NCBI GenBank assembly: GCA_963205305.1
Contig: CAUJIC010000020.1
Span: 1 to 45,857, forward strand
Length of the DNA stretch: 45,857 nucleotides
Source of the DNA: Pseudomonadota bacterium
GTDB taxonomy: Bacteria > Pseudomonadota > Alphaproteobacteria > Rickettsiales > UBA3002
Direction: 5' to 3'
Shown: one piece after another, positions 17,073 to 25,882 of the stretch
How positions within the stretch are numbered: position 1 is the first letter of the stretch
How the letters are laid out: each line of letters opens with the position of its first letter
Translations under genes and position numbers: made by a program
Notes under the pieces: generated by a model
What the model saw: the letters and a program-made list of their open reading frames with translations, nothing else
Told to the model about the DNA's origin: nothing
Databases searched by the model: none

Positions 17073-18533
17073 CTACTTAACGGACACGGTGATAAACAGT
17101 ACGTCCTCGGCGCGCTGCACACGTAGCAGGGCAAATTCCTGACCTGCCTTCTTCGCAGCTTTCAACGCGGCGCGTAGCGCATCGCCACTTTCGACCAAGG
17201 TTTGGTTGGCCTCGACAATGATATCCGCAGGGCGGATGCCGCGTTTAGCTGCTTCGCCTGCGGGATCAATCGCATCCACAATCAAGCCGCGTACGGTGGG
17301 CTTGAGGTTGAAACGCTGGCGTAGCGCGGGGTTGACAGGAACGAGCTGCATGCCCAGCACTAAATCCTTGGTGGTGGGTGCGGAGCCGGACTTGCCAAGT
17401 TTGCCTTCGGGTGTGACGTCTCTGCTGGCGGTCAACTCACCCAGCTTGATGGGAATGGTGACCTCTTTGCCTTTGCGCCAGACAACGACATCGACCTTTT
17501 TGCCAATTTTTGTTTCAGCAACATAGCGCGGTAATTTCCGCATTTCGTCGATCTCGCGGCCATCGAATTTCACAATGACATCGCCGGTAGCAAGGCCACT
17601 GCCGAGCGCTGGGCTATCTTTGCTGATATCGAGTACCAGTGCGCCGCGCGGCTTGTTCATGCCCAGCGAATTGGCGATCTCATCGCTCACTTGCTGGATT
17701 TTAACACCCAGCCAGCCGCGATGGATGGAGCCGTCTTTACGTAACGCATCGACCACGGTTTTGGCCATGCTGGATGGAATGGCAAAGCCAATGCCAATGG
17801 AGCCGCCTGTGGGCGAGAAAATAGCGGTGCTGATGCCGATGACTTCGCCTTTCGCGTTGAACACGGGCCCGCCCGAGTTGCCACGGTTGATGGCAGCATC
17901 GGTCTGGATGAAATCATCGAAGGGGCCTGCGTTGATGTTGCGGCCACGTGCCGACACAATGCCTGCGGATACACTACCGCCAAGGCCGAATGGGTTGCCT
18001 ACAGCGATCACCCAATCGCCCACACGCATGGCATCGGAATCGCCGAAATTGACGGCGACGAGGGGCTTGGTGGGCTTCACTTTCAGCACCGCCAAATCGG
18101 TTTTGGGGTCGCGTCCCACCAGCGTGGCGGGCAGGCGAGTGTTATCTTGAAAAATGACGGCGATTTCGTCGGCATCGCCCACCACATGGTTATTGGTGAC
18201 GACATAACCCGATGGGTCGACGACGAAGCCTGAACCCAGCGAAGTGACCTCTTTATCGGGTAATTCTTGGGTGCCGTTGGGCGTGCCGAATTGGCCAAAA
18301 AGCTGCTTGAGCTGGCGGTTTTGTGGGGTATCGGGAAGGCCGTTAAAATCGAACATAGGGGCAATGACTTGCGCCTGCTGATGTACTTTTTGTGTGGTAG
18401 AAATATTGACCACTGCAGGCATGAGCGGTTCTACAATCGGCGCGAAGGAATCAGGTGGCGCGGCGTGGGTGGCCGGCGCGAGCAGCGCAAGGGAAAGGGT
18501 GCACGCAGTGAGTAAGTGACGAAGCGGTTTCAT
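17073..18533 (-). CDS. degP: Periplasmic Do-type serine protease (HtrA/DegP family)
   Basis: This envelope protease/chaperone degrades misfolded proteins. Residues 1-24 form a signal peptide (AHA-like cleavage before APPDSF). The catalytic triad is visible: His116 in VVTNNHVVGD, Asp146 in DPKTDLAVL, and Ser220 in RGNSGGPVFN. Two PDZ domains follow, near residues 265-355 and 385-480. Length is 486 aa. It lies downstream of hflK-hflC, an arrangement common in alphaproteobacteria, where the protease works with the HflKC membrane complex in quality control. DegP, DegQ and MucD cannot be separated from the sequence alone. Confidence 0.93.
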   Translation of the reverse strand: MKPLRHLLTACTLSLALLAPATHAAPPDSFAPIVEPLMPAVVNISTTQKVHQQAQVIAPMFDFNGLPDTPQNRQLKQLFGQFGTPNGTQELPDKEVTSLGSGFVVDPSGYVVTNNHVVGDADEIAVIFQDNTRLPATLVGRDPKTDLAVLKVKPTKPLVAVNFGDSDAMRVGDWVIAVGNPFGLGGSVSAGIVSARGRNINAGPFDDFIQTDAAINRGNSGGPVFNAKGEVIGISTAIFSPTGGSIGIGFAIPSSMAKTVVDALRKDGSIHRGWLGVKIQQVSDEIANSLGMNKPRGALVLDISKDSPALGSGLATGDVIVKFDGREIDEMRKLPRYVAETKIGKKVDVVVWRKGKEVTIPIKLGELTASRDVTPEGKLGKSGSAPTTKDLVLGMQLVPVNPALRQRFNLKPTVRGLIVDAIDPAGEAAKRGIRPADIIVEANQTLVESGDALRAALKAAKKAGQEFALLRVQRAEDVLFITVSVK

Positions 18534-18596
18534 GATTCCTCCAACAATGAATAGTGGCTACTTAGCACACCATGCTGATGTAAAAATGATAAGAAA

Positions 18597-19523
18597 CTAC
18601 TGCTTCATTTCGCCTAAGAACCCATCGTTGGGCGACATGACAATGCTCGTGTCGTCCTTGTTCATGGTCGCACGGTAGGCTTGCATGGAGCGGTAGAATT
18701 TAAAGAAAGCGGGGTCGCGCCCGAAGGCTTCGGCATAGGTTTTGGTGGCGATCGCATCGCCTTCCCCGCGCGTGATCTCGGATTGTTTGCGTGCATCGGC
18801 CAGTAGCTCGGTGCGTTCGCGTTCGGCGGTGGCGCGAATGGTGGTGGCCTGTTCCTCCCCTTCCGCGCGGAAGCGCTGGGCTTCTTTGGTGAAGTTCTTG
18901 CGCATACGCTCATAGGTCGATTGCGAAATATCGCTCGGCAGATCGGCGCGCACAATGCGAACATCGACCACCTCGACCCCAAAGCCGGTGACATTCTTCG
19001 AGGAGTCCCCGCTATTTTGGCGCACGGCAACGCCGCTGGCGCCCGACACTTGGAAGTTCACATTCTTTTTAATTTGCTTCATGATGGCGCTACGCTCTTT
19101 GCTCAGCAAATCACTCAAAGAATGGGCGGCAAGTACGCGGCGCATACTCGACATCACCACGCTGCTGAGGCGCTGGTTCAGGTTCGCTTCGTTCTTCACG
19201 GATTGGTAGAACTGTACGGGATCGGTAATGCGGTAGCGGACGAAGGCATCGATCACCACGCGTTCATCGACACCTGTATCGCGGTTCTTGGTGATGAATT
19301 CGGTCGGCCGTGTTTCGAACTCTAAAATACGCTTATCGAACATCAGGATGCTTTGGATGAACGGAACCTTGACGTGTAGCCCCGGTGCTTTGATGACACG
19401 CTTAATTTCGCCGAATTGCAGCACCATGGCTTGCTGGGTCTGTGGTACCACAAACAGGCTCGAGCCCATGAGGATGGATACGACGAAAAAAGAGAGGCCG
19501 AGTTTAAAAAGGTTGGGTTGCAT
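18597..19523 (-). CDS. hflC: HflC, SPFH-domain subunit of the FtsH-regulating complex
   Basis: HflC and HflK form a large periplasmic-facing cage around the FtsH protease. The 308-residue protein has one N-terminal membrane helix (LSFFVVSILMGSSLFVV), then the SPFH/band-7 domain (QQAMVLQFGEIKRVIKAPGLHVKVPF), and a helical region with the family block ERERTELLADARKQSEITRGEGDA split across residues ~215-245 and AEAFGRDPAFFKFYRSMQAY. It begins 9 bases after hflK. Confidence 0.95.
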   Translation of the reverse strand: MQPNLFKLGLSFFVVSILMGSSLFVVPQTQQAMVLQFGEIKRVIKAPGLHVKVPFIQSILMFDKRILEFETRPTEFITKNRDTGVDERVVIDAFVRYRITDPVQFYQSVKNEANLNQRLSSVVMSSMRRVLAAHSLSDLLSKERSAIMKQIKKNVNFQVSGASGVAVRQNSGDSSKNVTGFGVEVVDVRIVRADLPSDISQSTYERMRKNFTKEAQRFRAEGEEQATTIRATAERERTELLADARKQSEITRGEGDAIATKTYAEAFGRDPAFFKFYRSMQAYRATMNKDDTSIVMSPNDGFLGEMKQ

Positions 19524-19532
19524 GTGGCGCTC

Positions 19533-20729
19533 CTAGCGTGTCGTGGCGGTGGATTCGACGCTCACCGCAGGTGAGGCATCGGGTTGCGCTGCTTTAGGGG
19601 TGGGCATGGTAAGCGGCAGCACCGAGACTTGGCCGCCTTTTTCCATCACAATTTTTGGCATACCTTTAAAGACTTCTTCCATTGTCTCAAGGTACATGCG
19701 CCGCTTAGTGACTTCTTTCGCTTGCGAATATTCCGTATAAATTTGCTTGAAGCGCGAGGCATTACCTGTCGCATCCGCAATCACTTTCGATTTATAGGCC
19801 TCGGCATCTTGCAGCATCTTGGCGGCATCACCCTTCGCGCGGGGGATGATTTCGTTGCGATAACCCTCGGCGACCGATTCGGCGGTTTGTTTATCCTGCT
19901 CGGCGCGTTTTACATCTTGGAATTCGCCGATCACGGGCTGGGGTACATCGGGGCGGCTGAGGTTGACCGCCAGAATCTCGATGCCCGCATCGTACTCGTC
20001 GAACATTTGCTGCATGAGGTTGCGCGCATCCTCGGCGATTTGGCTTTGCGCACCCGTGAGTACATCATCGAGCTTGTTGCGGCCAATCACTTCGCGCATG
20101 GCGGACTCGGCCACGGTTTTCACGTTACCCTCGGGGTTACGCATATTGAAAAGGAATTTTTCAGGCGCGCCTGCATCGATTTTCCACTGCACGGTGAAGT
20201 CGATATCGACGATGTTGCGGTCGCCCGTGAGCATTAGCCCTTCGGTTTGTTCCATCGTAGTGGCACTCGCACTATCCATCGCTGAGGAGTATTTCGCGAC
20301 GCGAATGCCTGGGTTATTCGCAGCACCCGCGCGGTTGCCGATTTCAACCGTGTTGACGGTGGTGACGGAGGGAATAATCACTTGTTCCATCGGCATGGGA
20401 AGGCGGTAGTTGAGACCAGGGGCGGTGGTGCGGCTATATTGACCAAAGCGCAGAACCACGCCCAACTCATCGGAATTCACGCGGTAGATGCCCGTGGCCA
20501 GCCACAGCATGGTGAGCACCACAAAGCCGATGGCAAACGCACTGTAGCCTTCGCCCTCGGGCCCATTATTTTTGTTGATGGCTTCGCGCAATTTGTCTTG
20601 GCTGTCGCGGATGATTTTTTCAAAAGGGTTGGGCCCTCCGCCAATGGGGGGTTTGCCGCCTCCCATGCCGCCGCCAGAATTGCCGCCGCCGCTTGGTTTG
20701 CGGCCCCATGGGTTGTTCGGGTCTGCCAT
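19533..20729 (-). CDS. hflK: HflK, SPFH-domain subunit of the FtsH-regulating complex
   Basis: HflK is the partner of HflC in FtsH regulation. It has the typical Gly-rich cytoplasmic N-terminus (PWGRKPSGGGNSGGGMGG), a membrane helix near residues 63-85, and the SPFH domain beginning YRVNSDELGVVLRFGQYS. The signature YKSKVIADATGNASRF lies near residue 310. The C-terminal tail is Pro/Ala/Thr-rich. GAGGA lies before the ATG and a good promoter stands 33-61 bases upstream. It heads the hflK-hflC-degP(-miaA) unit. Confidence 0.95.
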   Translation of the reverse strand: MADPNNPWGRKPSGGGNSGGGMGGGKPPIGGGPNPFEKIIRDSQDKLREAINKNNGPEGEGYSAFAIGFVVLTMLWLATGIYRVNSDELGVVLRFGQYSRTTAPGLNYRLPMPMEQVIIPSVTTVNTVEIGNRAGAANNPGIRVAKYSSAMDSASATTMEQTEGLMLTGDRNIVDIDFTVQWKIDAGAPEKFLFNMRNPEGNVKTVAESAMREVIGRNKLDDVLTGAQSQIAEDARNLMQQMFDEYDAGIEILAVNLSRPDVPQPVIGEFQDVKRAEQDKQTAESVAEGYRNEIIPRAKGDAAKMLQDAEAYKSKVIADATGNASRFKQIYTEYSQAKEVTKRRMYLETMEEVFKGMPKIVMEKGGQVSVLPLTMPTPKAAQPDASPAVSVESTATTR

Positions 20730-20761
20730 AAAATCCTCGTCGAGCGTTTTTAGTTGGCCAA

Positions 20762-20790
20762 CATATAGGGTGGCTATGTGGTTAGTTCAA
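20762..20790 (-). promoter_or_regulatory. Sigma-70-type promoter of hflK-hflC-degP
   Basis: On the minus strand TTGAAC (20790-20785) and TATATG (20767-20762) are separated by 17 bases. The start of transcription would be near 20755, giving a ~25-base leader before hflK. No heat-shock (sigma-32-like) motif is evident. Confidence 0.65.
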
Positions 20791-20814
20791 GCGATTGCTA
20801 GAATGTGCGCGCGA

Positions 20815-22803
20815 CTAGTTGCGAGTACGCGCCATGGCCTTTTTCAATCGTGTTTCTATTTCAGGGGCAAGGATGGTCGATGCTGCGCTGAGCGTGACAT
20901 GGCTGTAATCATAGAATAGTGGCACCCCATTGCGCGTTAGTTCGCCGCCATCCCTTAGGAAGATATCCTGAATGGGCACATAGTAGACATTTTTATGTGA
21001 GGCGGCAATTTTCTTGAAAATCTCATCGGCACGCTGGTTGTTGGCCATGTTTTCTTCTTTATCCATCGTTAAAATTTTTGATGTTCCATTGAATGCACCA
21101 AGGGCAAGGATTTGTGGCACATCAATATCCGGTGAGGCAACGGCGCCTACGAAAATAACCGTTTTGCCCATCGCGGTGATGTCTGCGGCCACTCGTGCAA
21201 TGGCGCGCTCAAATACGGCTTCTGTTTCGGGTCCAGAAAGCTCCTTTGTACTGCTGTCTCTCAGGTAGGTTCGGTGTGACCCGCCAATCTCTGGCCACGC
21301 TCCGGTAATGGCAGGAATCCAGCGCCCCGTAATGATAACGTGGGTAATTTCAGGTGAGGCGGCCAACTCTTTCATGACGAGTGCCTTCATGGCGGTACAT
21401 TCAGCGAGATCTTTTTTAGGCACGGTGTCGGCGCCCGGTAGGAACGGACATGCACAGAGCGCCCACAAAGAGCCGGCTTTGTCTTTAAACGGCGCAATAT
21501 GCTCGAATGCCGAACGTAGGGCTTGGGCATGCGAATCGCCCAGTATCACATACGATACAGGTTTATTTTGTACGCCGAACCTGCACTCTGCGGCGCGGCC
21601 ATGCTTCTCGAAATGCGCACACACACCGCTGAGCTTGTCTCTATCTGTCGAGGCAGAAAGCAGCGTTTTTACTTCAGGACTCAACCGTTTTGGCAAGCCA
21701 TCGGAAAGAATGACGACGCAACAGAGGCTGAATACAACAGCGAGGGCAGAGCCTAATATGACAGCAAGGCGCTTACCCGAAACCCTCCCTTTTTTCCTGA
21801 AGGGGGTCTCTATATATTTCCAGCTGAGAAAAGATAATACGACGGAAAGAGAAATCGCGGCTGCTGATTGCATCAACGTAAGATTCATATTGGCAAAATA
21901 CATTCGGAAAAATGCCAATGCAGGCCAATGCCACAAATATAAAGAGTAGGAAATGAGGCCAATAAACACGATGGGCTTAAGTGACAGTAATCTTTGTACT
22001 GCCTCGCCTTTTCGTGCACAGTGAATGATGAGGGCTGCGCCAAGACAGGGTGCAAGCGCCACCCATCCCGGTAAAATATCTTGTGGTGAGAAGATAAACA
22101 TGGAGGAAATGATAAGAATAAGGCCAATGAAGCAAAGCAGCTCGCGCAGTAATTTATGATTTACAGCAGGAAGAATATTTGCCGCGAGCACAGCACCTAA
22201 TGTGAGTTGCCATGTGCGCGCCGGCAAGAAAAAGAACGCGGCGGAGGGCATCGTGTAGGAAAGCCATACCGCAACGGCGAATAGTGGTACAATCGCATAG
22301 AGTAGGACATTGCGGATAGGGATATTGAGTTTAGTGCAAAGCACCAGCAGTACAGGGAACAACATGTAGAATTGCTCCTCCACCCCTAGTGACCATGTGT
22401 GCAGTAGGGGCATGAATTCTACGGCGGGCGAGAAATAGCCATTCAGGTTCCAGAAATAAATATTGGAAGCAGAAAAAATAGCGGCGATGCTGGAGTAAGA
22501 GAGATTTTTTAGATGATCGGGCAAGGCAACAAAAGGCGCCACACAAAAACAGGCCAGAATAACGGTGAGCAGTGCAGGAATGATGCGCCGAATTCGCCGC
22601 ATATAAAAGCCCGCGAAGGTGAACCGTTTTTCTTGCAGCTCGGTTAGAATGATGCGTGAAATTAGAAATCCGCTGATGACAAAAAATACATCGACACCCA
22701 AAAACCCACCGCTCATTGCGGCAAGGTGGGCGTGGCACAACACAACCGGCACAATTGCCAGTGTGCGCAGCCCATCAATTTCCGATCTGTAATTTAAACT
22801 CAT
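20815..22803 (-). CDS. Acyltransferase 3 family membrane protein with C-terminal SGNH domain (OafA/YrhL type)
   Basis: Such proteins O-acetylate surface polysaccharides such as LPS O-antigen or capsule. Residues 1-~360 are a ten-or-so-helix acyltransferase-3 domain. It starts YRSEIDGLRTLAIVPVVLCH, where the conserved Arg and the later histidine-containing HTWSLGVEEQFYMLFP are the family signatures. The C-terminal ~280 residues are a periplasmic SGNH-hydrolase-like domain beginning YVILGDSHAQAL, with the nucleophile Ser, and ending with YDYSHVTLSAA, with the Asp-x-x-His pair. The ATG at 22803 starts at the conserved MSLNYRSEIDGLR; a TTG at 22848 is less likely. No polysaccharide genes are adjacent, so the substrate is unknown. 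Confidence 0.92.
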   Translation of the reverse strand: MSLNYRSEIDGLRTLAIVPVVLCHAHLAAMSGGFLGVDVFFVISGFLISRIILTELQEKRFTFAGFYMRRIRRIIPALLTVILACFCVAPFVALPDHLKNLSYSSIAAIFSASNIYFWNLNGYFSPAVEFMPLLHTWSLGVEEQFYMLFPVLLVLCTKLNIPIRNVLLYAIVPLFAVAVWLSYTMPSAAFFFLPARTWQLTLGAVLAANILPAVNHKLLRELLCFIGLILIISSMFIFSPQDILPGWVALAPCLGAALIIHCARKGEAVQRLLSLKPIVFIGLISYSLYLWHWPALAFFRMYFANMNLTLMQSAAAISLSVVLSFLSWKYIETPFRKKGRVSGKRLAVILGSALAVVFSLCCVVILSDGLPKRLSPEVKTLLSASTDRDKLSGVCAHFEKHGRAAECRFGVQNKPVSYVILGDSHAQALRSAFEHIAPFKDKAGSLWALCACPFLPGADTVPKKDLAECTAMKALVMKELAASPEITHVIITGRWIPAITGAWPEIGGSHRTYLRDSSTKELSGPETEAVFERAIARVAADITAMGKTVIFVGAVASPDIDVPQILALGAFNGTSKILTMDKEENMANNQRADEIFKKIAASHKNVYYVPIQDIFLRDGGELTRNGVPLFYDYSHVTLSAASTILAPEIETRLKKAMARTRN

Positions 22804-22936
22804 TCGCGGTGCAACGTAGAGTAACGATTGTCTCTTGTAAATGCCCAAGAAACTAAGTTTTTAGCGCCGTGTGCGCGGCAATAGCTATCGCTTCATAGCG
22901 AGTGATGAGCGCTATGGGTGTTGTTTTTTGTTAGTG

Positions 22937-22992
22937 GTTATTATCGTATGGGTTTATAGACGTTGGGGCGATGTCTATTCGTATGTAATAAC
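22937..22992 (+). promoter_or_regulatory. Long imperfect inverted repeat in the mrp leader
   Basis: GTTATTA (22937) pairs with TAATAAC (22986), and inside it TATAGAC (22955) pairs with GTCTATT (22973), with one mismatch. The heptamer TCGTATG occurs in both arms (22944 and 22979). The structure ends just before the GAGAGAG ribosome binding site of mrp, so it could influence initiation. It may also be chance in an AT-rich leader. Confidence 0.3.
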
Positions 22993-23003
22993 GAGAGAGT
23001 AAC

Positions 23004-23810
23004 ATGAAACCCGCCCCCGAATTACAACGCGCCCCCAATATCAACCACACGCCCATCGCGCATGTGGCGCGCATTATTGCGGTGGCCAGCGGTAAAGGTG
23101 GTGTCGGTAAATCGACGGTGACCACCAACCTTGCCCACGCACTGACGCGTGCGGGTAAGCGCGTGGGCATTTTGGATGCCGATATCTATGGCCCTTCCAT
23201 TCCGCGGATGCTTGGGCTCGAAACCTATATTACGCCTGAAATTATCGATGGCATGATGGTGCCCCCCGTAGCACATGGGATTCGTGCGATGTCGATGAGC
23301 CTTGTGACGGGCGACCAAGCGGCGGTGCTGCGTGCGCCGATGATTACCAAAGCACTGGTGCAGTTTTTGCGTCTCACCCGTTGGGCGACGGCTGAGGCGC
23401 CACTAGATTTTTTATTGGTGGATTTGCCCCCAGGCACGGGAGATGTGACGCTGAGCCTAGCCCAGAATTGCAAGCTTGATGGGTTGGTGCTGGTGAGTAC
23501 ACCGCAGGAAGTGGCCGTCATCGATGCCGATAAATGTGCAGTGGCGTTTCATAAATTGCACGTGAAGCTGCTTGGCGTGGTCGAGAATATGAGTTATTTT
23601 ATCGACCCGCACGGCACGCCGCACCATTTGTTTGGCCAAGGCGGCGGGGCAAAACTGGCCGAGAAATTCCACGCGCCGCTGCTGGGCCAATTGCCACTGG
23701 ATGCGAATGTGGGCGTGTGTGCCGATAACGGTGAGAATTTTGTGGCTAGCTATGCCGATTCAGTCGCGGCGCGGATCTATGAAGAGATTGCAGATAATTT
23801 GGCTGTATGA
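23004..23810 (+). CDS. mrp: Mrp/ApbC-family P-loop iron-sulfur carrier ATPase
   Basis: Mrp/ApbC proteins carry Fe-S clusters to target proteins. The product has the deviant Walker A ASGKGGVGKSTVTTNLAHAL (residues 29-48), the DADIYGPSIPRMLG segment, and DLPPGTGDVTLSLAQ. A Cys-x-x-Cys pair, used for cluster binding in many members, is not seen in VENMSYFIDPHGTPHHLFG, where it would be expected. The N-terminal MIP18 (DUF59) domain found in many alphaproteobacterial Mrp proteins is also missing, so the protein is only 268 aa. The start at 23004 follows GAGAGAG. It is convergent with a small exported protein gene, with a hairpin repeat between them. Confidence 0.88.
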   Translation: MKPAPELQRAPNINHTPIAHVARIIAVASGKGGVGKSTVTTNLAHALTRAGKRVGILDADIYGPSIPRMLGLETYITPEIIDGMMVPPVAHGIRAMSMSLVTGDQAAVLRAPMITKALVQFLRLTRWATAEAPLDFLLVDLPPGTGDVTLSLAQNCKLDGLVLVSTPQEVAVIDADKCAVAFHKLHVKLLGVVENMSYFIDPHGTPHHLFGQGGGAKLAEKFHAPLLGQLPLDANVGVCADNGENFVASYADSVAARIYEEIADNLAV

Positions 23811-23814
23811 TTAT

Positions 23815-23880
23815 GCGAGCGGGGCGAGCTGGCTGTGCCCGCACGGCGGCACGTAGATTTGGTCAGCAGACCAAATCGAA
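23815..23880 (-). repeat. Dispersed intergenic repeat, copy A (two hairpins)
   Basis: On the minus strand this begins TTC, then a perfect 9-bp hairpin GATTTGGTC/GACCAAATC with a 4-base loop, then GCCGTGC-G-GGCACAG (a short second hairpin), then AGCTCG and CTCGC. Copy B at 25219-25285 has the same order and spacing. It lies between the convergent ends of mrp and the small exported protein and may also act in ending transcription. Confidence 0.65.
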
Positions 23881-23883
23881 GTA

Positions 23884-24144
23884 TTAGAAGTTCATCTGAC
23901 GAATATCGGTCATGACCGACTGGCCATAGTCGCTGGGCGACGCCGTGCGCGCTGGGTTGGCTGGCTGAGGTTGCACCACATAATCTTGAGGGGTGTAGAC
24001 GGGCGCAGCGTAGGTGTTATCGCTCACTTGTTGTTGGGCGGGGTATTGGTTTGGCGCAGGGTAATTATGCTGAGCATTGTAGCTCTGGGCATAGGCAGAA
24101 GGCGCGGCAAAAATAAGTAACGTAACGATGGCAAAACATCGCAT
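23884..24144 (-). CDS. Small exported hypothetical protein (86 aa), Gln/Pro/Tyr-rich
   Basis: AGGAG six bases before the ATG at 24144 sets the start. Residues 1-19 are a clear signal peptide ending AYA before QSYNAQ. The mature part is low-complexity: Gln, Pro, Asn, Tyr and Ala with repeats of the YPAPNQYPAQQ type, suggesting a disordered periplasmic or outer-membrane-associated peptide. I recognise no family. It converges on mrp and is divergent from mreC, about 230 bp away. Confidence 0.7.
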   Translation of the reverse strand: MRCFAIVTLLIFAAPSAYAQSYNAQHNYPAPNQYPAQQQVSDNTYAAPVYTPQDYVVQPQPANPARTASPSDYGQSVMTDIRQMNF

Positions 24145-24373
24145 GGGCGTCTCCTGTGTTGACATCTTGTAGTTACAGAATGATACAAAGTCCAGCATTA
24201 TGTTGCGACGCACAAAAGTTGTATGTTGCCCATTATTTAGGCAGAAATGGGTGCCGAACCAGCAAAAAACCTATTGAAAATAAATGGTTTTGCGGTGTAA
24301 GCACAAAGAGCGCGGGGATGCCATAACAAGATTTCACTTGTTCTTAGGGTTGCCCCTGCCCATAGTTTTATCC

Positions 24374-25207
24374 ATGCGCCCTGAACGGTACAGTTACAGT
24401 TACAGCAGCAACAGCACTGGCAAATCGCTAAAATCGCGATTGCTAGTACTGGCGTTGGTGCTTTTCGCGGTGGCACTGCTGGTGATGACGCGCGTACACC
24501 ACCCATGGGTAATCAATCTACGGACGCAGTCGGTTGATGTGCTTCGTCCTGTAATGGAAGCCGTGACGCTGCCCGTGCGCGCCATCGGCAGCTTGATGCA
24601 AAATAGAGCCGAGATGCTCAATGCGCATGAGGAAAATAAGTTGCTCAAGGCCGAGAATGAAGCCTTACGCCATTGGCAATCAGTGGCGCAGGCATTGAAG
24701 GCCGAAAACGAAACGCTGCGCGGCCTTGCGGCGTATCGGCCCACCGAACAAGTGGAGTATATTACCGCAAAAGTCATTGCCCAAAGCCCCAGCGCTTATT
24801 CGGGCACGATGATTATTAATGCGGGTGCCGAGCAAGGTATTATCTCGCTGCAGCCTGTGGTCGATGCCTATGGCCTTGTTGGTCGCGCGGTGGAGGTAGG
24901 CGACCGCACGGCGCGGGTGTTGCTGCTTTCGGATAATGCCTCGCGCGTACCCGTAATTACGGGTGCCTCGCGTCAGAACGCTATACTCACTGGTACGGGC
25001 GATGAACTCATGCGCCTGACCTTTGTGGTGGGTGAGCCGCAGAACATCAAACTCGGTGAAACGGTGATGACGACCTCGGAAGGTGGATTGATTCCCGATA
25101 GTGTGATGGTGGGAACCATCTTCCGCCGCGATGCTAGTGGGTTGTTGGTTAAGCCACTGCGTCCCTTGGCACGCAGCGAGTATGTGCGGGTGATGGTCGC
25201 GAAGTAG
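24374..25207 (+). CDS. mreC: Rod shape-determining protein MreC
   Basis: MreC is the periplasmic scaffold of the elongasome and links MreB filaments to PBP2 and RodA. The 277-residue protein has a short Ser/Tyr-rich cytoplasmic N-terminus, one membrane helix (SRLLVLALVLFAVALLVM), a coiled coil (EMLNAHEENKLLKAENEAL) and the beta-rich MreC core (AYSGTMIINAGAEQGI, GLVGRAVEVGDRTARVLLLS). The ATG at 24374 starts just before the Arg-rich N-terminus; no strong ribosome site is visible. It heads mreC-mreD-mrdA-rodA. MreB, often directly upstream, is not in the window. Confidence 0.94.
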   Translation: MRPERYSYSYSSNSTGKSLKSRLLVLALVLFAVALLVMTRVHHPWVINLRTQSVDVLRPVMEAVTLPVRAIGSLMQNRAEMLNAHEENKLLKAENEALRHWQSVAQALKAENETLRGLAAYRPTEQVEYITAKVIAQSPSAYSGTMIINAGAEQGIISLQPVVDAYGLVGRAVEVGDRTARVLLLSDNASRVPVITGASRQNAILTGTGDELMRLTFVVGEPQNIKLGETVMTTSEGGLIPDSVMVGTIFRRDASGLLVKPLRPLARSEYVRVMVAK

Positions 25208-25218
25208 TATTTGTTTGC

Positions 25219-25285
25219 TTCGGATTGATTTACTAATCAATCCTGCGCGCAGCCGTGCTGGCACAGTGAAGCTCGTCCTACTCGC
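25219..25285 (+). repeat. Dispersed intergenic repeat, copy B (two hairpins)
   Basis: This copy has the same layout as copy A: TTC, then the 9-bp hairpin GGATTGATT/AATCAATCC with loop TACT, then GCCGTGC-T-GGCACAG, AGCTCG and CTCGC. Four stem positions differ from copy A and in each case the pairing base has changed too. It lies in the 168-bp gap between mreC and mreD, in the middle of a presumed operon. Confidence 0.65.
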
Positions 25286-25375
25286 TTTTTCTGCGCTCAC
25301 TCGTTTAGTCAGGTAACAGTGGAATATCCTCTCCCCGCGATTGTGTATTGCGTCGCGTCGCGCTACGAGTTTTTT

Positions 25376-25873
25376 ATGCGCCCATTTTCACATCAATTAT
25401 TGGCCCTCTTTCCCGCGATATTGGCGCTGCTACTTCTGGTGTTCAGCGCCGTGCCGATGGGTGGCGGAGCACTCAGCATTACACCCAATGTGACATGGCT
25501 GATGACACTGGTGATGGCGGCGTTTTATCCGCCCGCATGGCCGCGCGGGTTGGCATTTGTGCTGGGGTTGGTGCAGGATATGCTATTTGGCACGCCGCTG
25601 GGTTCGCAAGCGCTGCTTGCGTTGCTGCTGGCACAATTAGCCGCCATGCTTGCTGAACGCCAACATGTGCAGCTCTTTCGGCTGCGCTGGTTGGAGGCAA
25701 CCGGTGTGCTACTGCTTTGGCACTTGATGTTGTGGGCAATCATGCATGCAGTGCAACTCGATGCGCCAACATTGGGCTATTTGCTCAAAGCAGGGTTTGT
25801 GAATGCACTGTGGTATCCATTGTTTTATTGGTTGGTGACGCGGCTATTCACTGCGTTGCCCGATGCGAAATAA
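25376..25873 (+). CDS. mreD: Rod shape-determining protein MreD
   Basis: This is a small integral membrane protein of the elongasome. The 165 residues form about five hydrophobic segments, with PNVTWLMTLVMAAFYPPAWPRG and VLGLVQDMLFGTPLGSQAL as family-like blocks (the G-x-x-x-D motif near the second or third helix). The ATG at 25376 was chosen because the hydrophobic region starts right after it; a start at 25319 is in frame but would add a stretch derived from intergenic sequence. It is followed by mrdA after 9 bases. Confidence 0.88.
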   Translation: MRPFSHQLLALFPAILALLLLVFSAVPMGGGALSITPNVTWLMTLVMAAFYPPAWPRGLAFVLGLVQDMLFGTPLGSQALLALLLAQLAAMLAERQHVQLFRLRWLEATGVLLLWHLMLWAIMHAVQLDAPTLGYLLKAGFVNALWYPLFYWLVTRLFTALPDAK

Positions 25874-25882
25874 GGGGAGAGG

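Noticed and set aside
22804..22848. TTG start giving a longer acyltransferase
   Set aside because: The conserved family start is at the ATG 22803 and no ribosome site supports the upstream TTG.
22896..22916. ATAGCG/CGCTAT inverted repeat upstream of mrp as a regulatory site
   Set aside because: It is short, with a 9-base loop and no other support, and could be chance.
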